Below, in pieces: positions 34,080-37,926 of a DNA stretch of 37,926 nt. The DNA comes from Rhodospirillaceae bacterium (GTDB lineage Bacteria; Pseudomonadota; Alphaproteobacteria; UBA7887): the NCBI GenBank assembly GCA_002728255.1, contig PBWV01000001.1, positions 1 through 37,926 on the forward strand, in the 5' to 3' direction. The notes below the pieces were generated by a model, which saw nothing but the letters and a program-made list of their open reading frames with translations, did not search any database and was not told where the DNA came from. Positions within the stretch are counted from its first letter, which is position 1. Every line of letters starts with the position of its first letter. Both the position numbers and the translations under genes were made by a program.

Positions 34080-34940
34080 TTAGCCAGGGACATTTTTTCG
34101 GAGCTTCTCACGGGCGGATTGTTCTGATTCTTGTAGAGTTTTCTCGCCATTCCCAAGCACTTTGGGAAATACCCTCACGGCTGATGTAAAGCTTCGCAGT
34201 GCTTTTGTTTCTATAGATGCGGCTTGATCAGAGCCATACATAGTTCTGTCCAATGTCACATGCCTTTCAAGGGAAGTAGCCCCTAATGCGAGGGCAGCGA
34301 TGCAAACGGTGACTAGACTTGTTTCGTGACCAGAATATCCCACCGGAACGCCATAACGGCTTTTGAGTGCTGGGATCATTCGCAAATTAGCCTCTTCCAC
34401 ATTCATGGGATAAGTCGAATTACAGTGCATGAGTTCAAAGGGGCATTGGGCTTTACGAAAAAGACCCACAACTTGATCTATTTCCTCCAGAGTGGACATT
34501 CCAGTTGATATAAATGTCCGTTTTCCTTGTGCCGCTATGTCCCTGATTAGAGGGATATGCCCTAACATTGGAGAAGCTACTTTGTGAAAAGGCGGGTCAA
34601 ATTCTTGGAGGAACTGTAAGCTTTCTTGATCCCAACAGGATGCAGACCACGATATATTTTTACTCTGGCAATAGGCGTCTATTGTCTTGTATTCCTGCAA
34701 CCCAAATTCCAGACCTTCCTTCTGCTCACGCTGTGTATTTCCCCACGGGCTCTCTCTGTGGCTGTCCAAGTACTCTTCTGTATAAACAGCATTGATAGTG
34801 CGCTTTTGGAATTTTACGGCGTCGAAACCAGCGTCGGACGCTGCATCTATCATCTGTTTAGCGAGTTCCAATGAACCATTGTGGTTAATACCAACTTCAG
34901 CAATCAGAAAAATTGGTGTCTCTGAAAATTCTGATGACAC
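34080..34940 (-). CDS. neuB: Nonulosonate synthase NeuB family, short form without SAF domain
   Basis: NeuB-family enzymes condense phosphoenolpyruvate with a six-carbon amino sugar or mannose derivative to make a nine-carbon acid. The 286-residue protein has the TIM-barrel blocks FLIAEVGINHNGSLELAKQM (11-30), AVKFQKRTINAVYT, FHKVASPMLGHIPLI and TFISTGMSTLEEIDQVV. ELMHCNSTYPM and the metal-site GYSGHETSLVTVCIAALALGAT follow, the core being GYSGHE. The protein ends with ESEQSAREKLRKNVPG, just where longer members (about 340-350 residues) begin their C-terminal SAF/antifreeze-like domain. Short forms of this kind occur in other surface-glycan loci, so I read it as complete, not broken. It precedes neuA; precursors for both would be made by genes outside the window. 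Confidence 0.9.
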   Translation of the reverse strand: MSSEFSETPIFLIAEVGINHNGSLELAKQMIDAASDAGFDAVKFQKRTINAVYTEEYLDSHRESPWGNTQREQKEGLEFGLQEYKTIDAYCQSKNISWSASCWDQESLQFLQEFDPPFHKVASPMLGHIPLIRDIAAQGKRTFISTGMSTLEEIDQVVGLFRKAQCPFELMHCNSTYPMNVEEANLRMIPALKSRYGVPVGYSGHETSLVTVCIAALALGATSLERHVTLDRTMYGSDQAASIETKALRSFTSAVRVFPKVLGNGEKTLQESEQSAREKLRKNVPG

Positions 34941-34981
34941 GAATAATCTCCTTATATGTTACACTAGATGTGTCCGCCGAT

Positions 34982-35827
34982 TTATAAATCATGTTGTGGT
35001 AGCAATAACTGTTCGTCTATGAGACGATTTTTCAATGCAGTGGGAATAGTTTTACTGTAGGTGGGCCTTCTTAAAAAGAAAGTGCGGTGGTTAGCCGCGT
35101 GGGAATTGTTTGCTCCGTATGACATATAAATTGCGTACTTAGAAAGGGGTCCATGAAGATTTCCTCCAGCATGCATTACTCTTTGGTCAAAGATAAGACA
35201 ATCCCCCGGGTGTGTTTTCAGGCGAACGTAAGGCCGGCTAAGAAATATATGTGGGCAGGCGCCATTCACATTTCGGCGACGAGCGAACGAACGCAACTTG
35301 TTCCAAAACACATATTCCCGGCGGTTTATTGAGCTTTCTTGTCGATGACTGCCCGGCAACACTAGGAGTGAAGACCCGCTATTTGAGTAATCAGACAAGT
35401 AAATAGCGACGCGGACCACGCCGTAAGTCTCTGCATTCTCTTGCCAATCTGAACCACAGCCAAACTCTCTATATGCATTATCCCGATGCCATCTTCCTCC
35501 GGGAAGATTTATATGAATGTCAGAATGTTGAGTGTATCTGATATCGTTTCCCACCAGATGTCGCACGGTTACTAGGAGCTTTGAGTTAAAAATCAGGGGC
35601 CACAACTTACTATTTTTTGTTACACCATCGGCGATCGTCTGAGTCTGCTTGTGAGTTGACGGTAGTTTGTAGCTACCCTTAGGAAGGTCCATTATATCAT
35701 CTATAATTGAGAGATAGTTGCTGACTTCATGTGTGGCTAAAAAGCCTTTCATAAGGAAGAAACCATCTCTCTTAAAAGCTTCTTTGGTTTCTGGGATAAG
35801 TGAAGACAAATTTCTGTTATGTTCCAT
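34982..35827 (-). CDS. Phytanoyl-CoA dioxygenase (PhyH) family Fe(II)/2-oxoglutarate oxygenase
   Basis: PhyH-family enzymes hydroxylate or halogenate small molecules and sometimes sugars with Fe(II) and 2-oxoglutarate. The 281-residue protein shows the facial triad His114 and Asp116 in GGRWHRDNAYREFG, and His219 in IFDQRVMHAGGNL, with SKYAIYMSYGAN following. DGFFLMKGFL (21-30) is the usual N-terminal start, and SGSSLLVLPGSH (150-161) is a standard beta-strand turn of the fold. Located between the GT-C and neuB genes, it may hydroxylate a glycan sugar or its lipid carrier. The substrate is unknown. Confidence 0.83.
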   Translation of the reverse strand: MEHNRNLSSLIPETKEAFKRDGFFLMKGFLATHEVSNYLSIIDDIMDLPKGSYKLPSTHKQTQTIADGVTKNSKLWPLIFNSKLLVTVRHLVGNDIRYTQHSDIHINLPGGRWHRDNAYREFGCGSDWQENAETYGVVRVAIYLSDYSNSGSSLLVLPGSHRQESSINRREYVFWNKLRSFARRRNVNGACPHIFLSRPYVRLKTHPGDCLIFDQRVMHAGGNLHGPLSKYAIYMSYGANNSHAANHRTFFLRRPTYSKTIPTALKNRLIDEQLLLPQHDL

Positions 35828-35856
35828 ATTTTATAGGCTACTAGTAATTGTTGGGT

Positions 35857-37236
35857 CTAGTTCTCAACATGAATTTTTGTCTGTCGTTGGGCAAACTTCC
35901 TTAATGAAAATAATCCGCATGTAGTTAGGATTACTAATATAGGAGTCAGTGGCATCCCGTACCGTGGATTTCCAAAAGGGCCGTTCAGAGCAAGAAAGTA
36001 GACAGCTATGCATAGTAATATAAGGACATAGGGCCGATATGATGCGTTGCTAATCCCCGTTACTACTCCTAAGCACTGCACAACAAAAGTTGTAAGTGCA
36101 ACTGTCTGGGCTACCAGCCAGATAATTAAAAATTTATCTGTTTTAACAGTATTGAGGAAATTGGCAGCTTTAGTTTTTAGGTTTTTACCAGATACAGATG
36201 AGAAATAGGGAGGATCCCATCGCATCTGGTGACCTGTTTCATAAAGGCCGGTTTGGACCGAGGAGCGAAATGTGGCCGCAGCTGTTCCCAAAAAGATGGT
36301 AGATATGGGGATGTCTTTAAGAAACTCAAACGCAACAGACTTGCGGATTTGGTCAACGATAACAGGGTTCCGGCCATCATCCTCAGTGAGCTGTGCTAAT
36401 TGGTCAGCAAGGTGGCGGTGCATTCTGCTTTCGGTATCTAAGGAAACGCAGGCTGGGCAGAGTCGCAGAAATTGATCAACTACATCAAGGGCGTGATTCC
36501 CAGTTTGCGTCGTTACAACACCGGTCCCATAATCGCTGTTAATACTAATAATGCGAGGAATTAATACTAGGATCATGCATAGGGAAGGGATAGAAGCCAA
36601 CATAAGGGCCCGCGGCCATTTAACTCGGGCTACAGTTACCAATAGATAGGTCACCAGTGGTACAAGAGGGTATGGAAACAAAAGAAGCATTGGACGGGTC
36701 AGCAGGGCACAACTAAACGCAACCCCGGCTAAAGTGAGGAAAATAACAGGGCGATTCCTTTTTGGGGCCCACATACACGCACATAACCCCCAACAGAAAA
36801 ACGCAGTAAAAATTGTATCTGAGAGCACAAACGAGGAATAGATGATTAGGGTCATCCAAGCACACCCTAGGAGTGCTGCGGGTAAGGCCCAACGCTTATC
36901 AATAGCGGCGGCGGCTAGGGCAATCGCAATTACCGTAGATCCATCAATGAAAGCCTGAGCTACCCCTACAATCCAAAGGTTGTCTGCTCCTCCCAGCCCG
37001 AGTATTCCAGCTAGAAAGTATGGGTAGATCGGCATGCGAGCTGTGTCAGGGATCCAAATTCCGTAATGAAGGTAAACGATTTCCCCATGTTCCAGGAGGC
37101 TCAGTGCTCGTTTGATAAACTTGCCCGAGTCACTTCCATTCGCAAAATCACCACCGAGGAACGCTACCAGGGCAACATAGGTAAGCCGTATAAGTACCGC
37201 TACACAATACAACGTTGCCGCTTGCTGTTTATTCAT
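35857..37236 (-). CDS. GT-C membrane glycosyltransferase (PMT/ArnT/GT39-like)
   Basis: The 459-residue protein has about ten to eleven hydrophobic helices. A periplasmic first loop carries GGDFANGSDSGKFIKRALSLLE (key part GSDSGKFIKRA, with acidic residues) and the ARMPIYPYFLAG signature. This is the PMT_2/GT39-like arrangement in which an Asp or Glu near the first loop is catalytic. Such enzymes use polyprenyl-phosphate sugars as donors on the periplasmic side, glycosylating lipid A, proteins or glycans. A soluble-looking stretch RLCPACVSLDTESRMHRHLADQL (core CPACVSLDTESR) sits in the periplasmic part. The gene is 29 bases before the PhyH gene on the same strand and follows the partial PhyH gene, so all three are probably cotranscribed. 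Confidence 0.82.
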   Translation of the reverse strand: MNKQQAATLYCVAVLIRLTYVALVAFLGGDFANGSDSGKFIKRALSLLEHGEIVYLHYGIWIPDTARMPIYPYFLAGILGLGGADNLWIVGVAQAFIDGSTVIAIALAAAAIDKRWALPAALLGCAWMTLIIYSSFVLSDTIFTAFFCWGLCACMWAPKRNRPVIFLTLAGVAFSCALLTRPMLLLFPYPLVPLVTYLLVTVARVKWPRALMLASIPSLCMILVLIPRIISINSDYGTGVVTTQTGNHALDVVDQFLRLCPACVSLDTESRMHRHLADQLAQLTEDDGRNPVIVDQIRKSVAFEFLKDIPISTIFLGTAAATFRSSVQTGLYETGHQMRWDPPYFSSVSGKNLKTKAANFLNTVKTDKFLIIWLVAQTVALTTFVVQCLGVVTGISNASYRPYVLILLCIAVYFLALNGPFGNPRYGMPLTPILVILTTCGLFSLRKFAQRQTKIHVEN

Positions 37237-37319
37237 TAACTGATCTCAGTGTTCATCTCCACCAGAATTTGACTATCGCCAGTCGGGCAGCTCTTAGTAT
37301 TATTTGGGGGCGGGCTTTT

Positions 37320-37334
37320 TCACAAAAATTGTGA
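37320..37334. repeat. 15-bp palindrome between the two right-edge genes
   Basis: TCACAA at 37320-37325 and TTGTGA at 37329-37334 are exact reverse complements around a three-base AAA centre. The palindrome lies in the 117-bp gap between the partial PhyH gene and the GT-C gene. It could be an operator or a small hairpin; no T-run follows on either strand beyond the palindrome. Confidence 0.3.
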
Positions 37335-37353
37335 CAAGGAGCGGGAATACAGG

Positions 37354-37926
37354 TTATGTGATCCGGGCGATGAGGCGCTGTTCCATGGTTAAATTCTGTA
37401 TTATGGCGGGGTGCAAGGTCGGGACAGGATTAAGCTTTGCTGATAAGGGGTCGGCAGCACGAAACGAGAAGTTCCACGTGTCTCTCCGTGGGCCATTATT
37501 GCGATTGGCGCGGTGAGCACCATTTGTATCAATGATTGCGATAGATCCGGCCGGCCCGCTACACAACATGGTTTGTGCGTTTGCAGGCATGGCATCTTTG
37601 TCTAGTCTCGAGTTCACTAGGTCGTAATGATATTTCTTGTGACTACCAGATATGTACTTGGTGCACTGCCCATCCTTCGGAACATCGGTTAGGAATATGA
37701 ATACCCGCACTTGTTTACGTTTGCCATCGTGATGCCATTGGTTGGAACCCCTATCCTCTAACTGCGCGGGCTCATAACGGGTGCCACCTGTGCCATTTAG
37801 GACGACTGGCCGGCCCCAATAATATTGGACGAGCCGCAGCATGTTGGGTTCAAATAGTATTTTCCCAAAGACGGCCGTCTCATTAAATCGTGATGTGGAA
37901 ATATGAATACTATTTTCTTTTTGGGC
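37354..37926 (-). CDS. PhyH-family dioxygenase, C-terminal part (runs off the right edge)
   Basis: The ATG-initiated part is 162 residues, but the frame is open all the way to the edge. I added 28 residues (ending FNETAVFGKILFEPN before the internal Met), so the real start is outside. The fold is that of PhyH Fe(II)/2-oxoglutarate oxygenases. The facial-triad His and Asp are in NQWHHDGKRKQVRVFIF, and the distal His is in IDTNGAHRANRNNGPRRDTW, where the Arg would bind 2-oxoglutarate. CTKYISGSHKKYHY is the standard turn. It differs from the other PhyH protein in this window and is not a duplicate. It begins the visible part of the glycan unit. Confidence 0.8.
   Translation of the reverse strand, partial: AQKENSIHISTSRFNETAVFGKILFEPNMLRLVQYYWGRPVVLNGTGGTRYEPAQLEDRGSNQWHHDGKRKQVRVFIFLTDVPKDGQCTKYISGSHKKYHYDLVNSRLDKDAMPANAQTMLCSGPAGSIAIIDTNGAHRANRNNGPRRDTWNFSFRAADPLSAKLNPVPTLHPAIIQNLTMEQRLIARIT

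Noticed and set aside
1-37926. CRISPR arrays, insertion sequences, toxin-antitoxin pairs or phage genes
   Set aside because: I found no regularly spaced repeats, transposase or integrase motifs, or small paired ORFs of that kind on either strand.

Overview
The window looks like a chromosomal segment of a free-living, probably marine, alphaproteobacterium. That assignment is an inference: it rests on the clustering of a UbiH-type hydroxylase with DUF971, Trm112-like, LON-domain and thioredoxin-TPR genes, a moderate GC content and tight gene packing. No marker gene fixes the species. Almost everything is on the minus strand.

Region 1 (1-8226) is housekeeping. It holds the 5' part of an ammonium transporter gene (amtB), an amidase-signature hydrolase, and a ubiquinone-pathway FAD hydroxylase on the plus strand. 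This gene converges on a small minus-strand series: DUF971, Trm112-like, LON-domain protein and thioredoxin-TPR protein. A tRNA-Gly(GCC) lies head-on to pyrE, which is followed by purH.

Region 2 (8313-37926) is a surface-glycan locus of at least 23 genes running off the right edge. Its downstream end has a WbpM-like membrane 4,6-dehydratase next to a WbpL/WecA-like initiating sugar-phosphate transferase, the order known from the end of Pseudomonas O-antigen loci. Next come a methyltransferase-GT2 fusion and a CysQ-type PAP phosphatase. A FabH-like ketoacyl synthase with its own promoter-like sequence is the only plus-strand gene of the locus. Beyond it, one long minus-strand unit runs from 37926 to 15050. 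It encodes two PhyH dioxygenases around a GT-C membrane glycosyltransferase, NeuB and NeuA for a CMP-nonulosonate, two unfamiliar large proteins, a radical SAM/SPASM enzyme, a PglK/MsbA-like ABC flippase and a methyltransferase. It continues with a secreted PQQ-type sugar dehydrogenase fused to cytochrome c, two AsnB-like amidotransferases, three GT-B-type glycosyltransferases, an O-antigen ligase/polymerase and a sulfotransferase.

Read together, the locus would build a lipid-linked oligosaccharide (WbpL/WbpM-like start, GT2/GT4 elongation), add a nonulosonate, and decorate it by amidation, methylation and sulfation. The ABC protein would flip it and the ligase/polymerase would attach or polymerise it. 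The early nonulosonate steps are missing from the window and would have to lie beyond the right edge or elsewhere.

The most unusual element is the gene at 31597-33267. It encodes two Walker A motifs. The first lies upstream of the first ATG, GTG or TTG in frame, so initiation at a rare codon (best candidate ATT at 33267) is needed to make the whole protein. Its neighbour at 30009-31595 is a plausible but unproven nonulosonate transferase.
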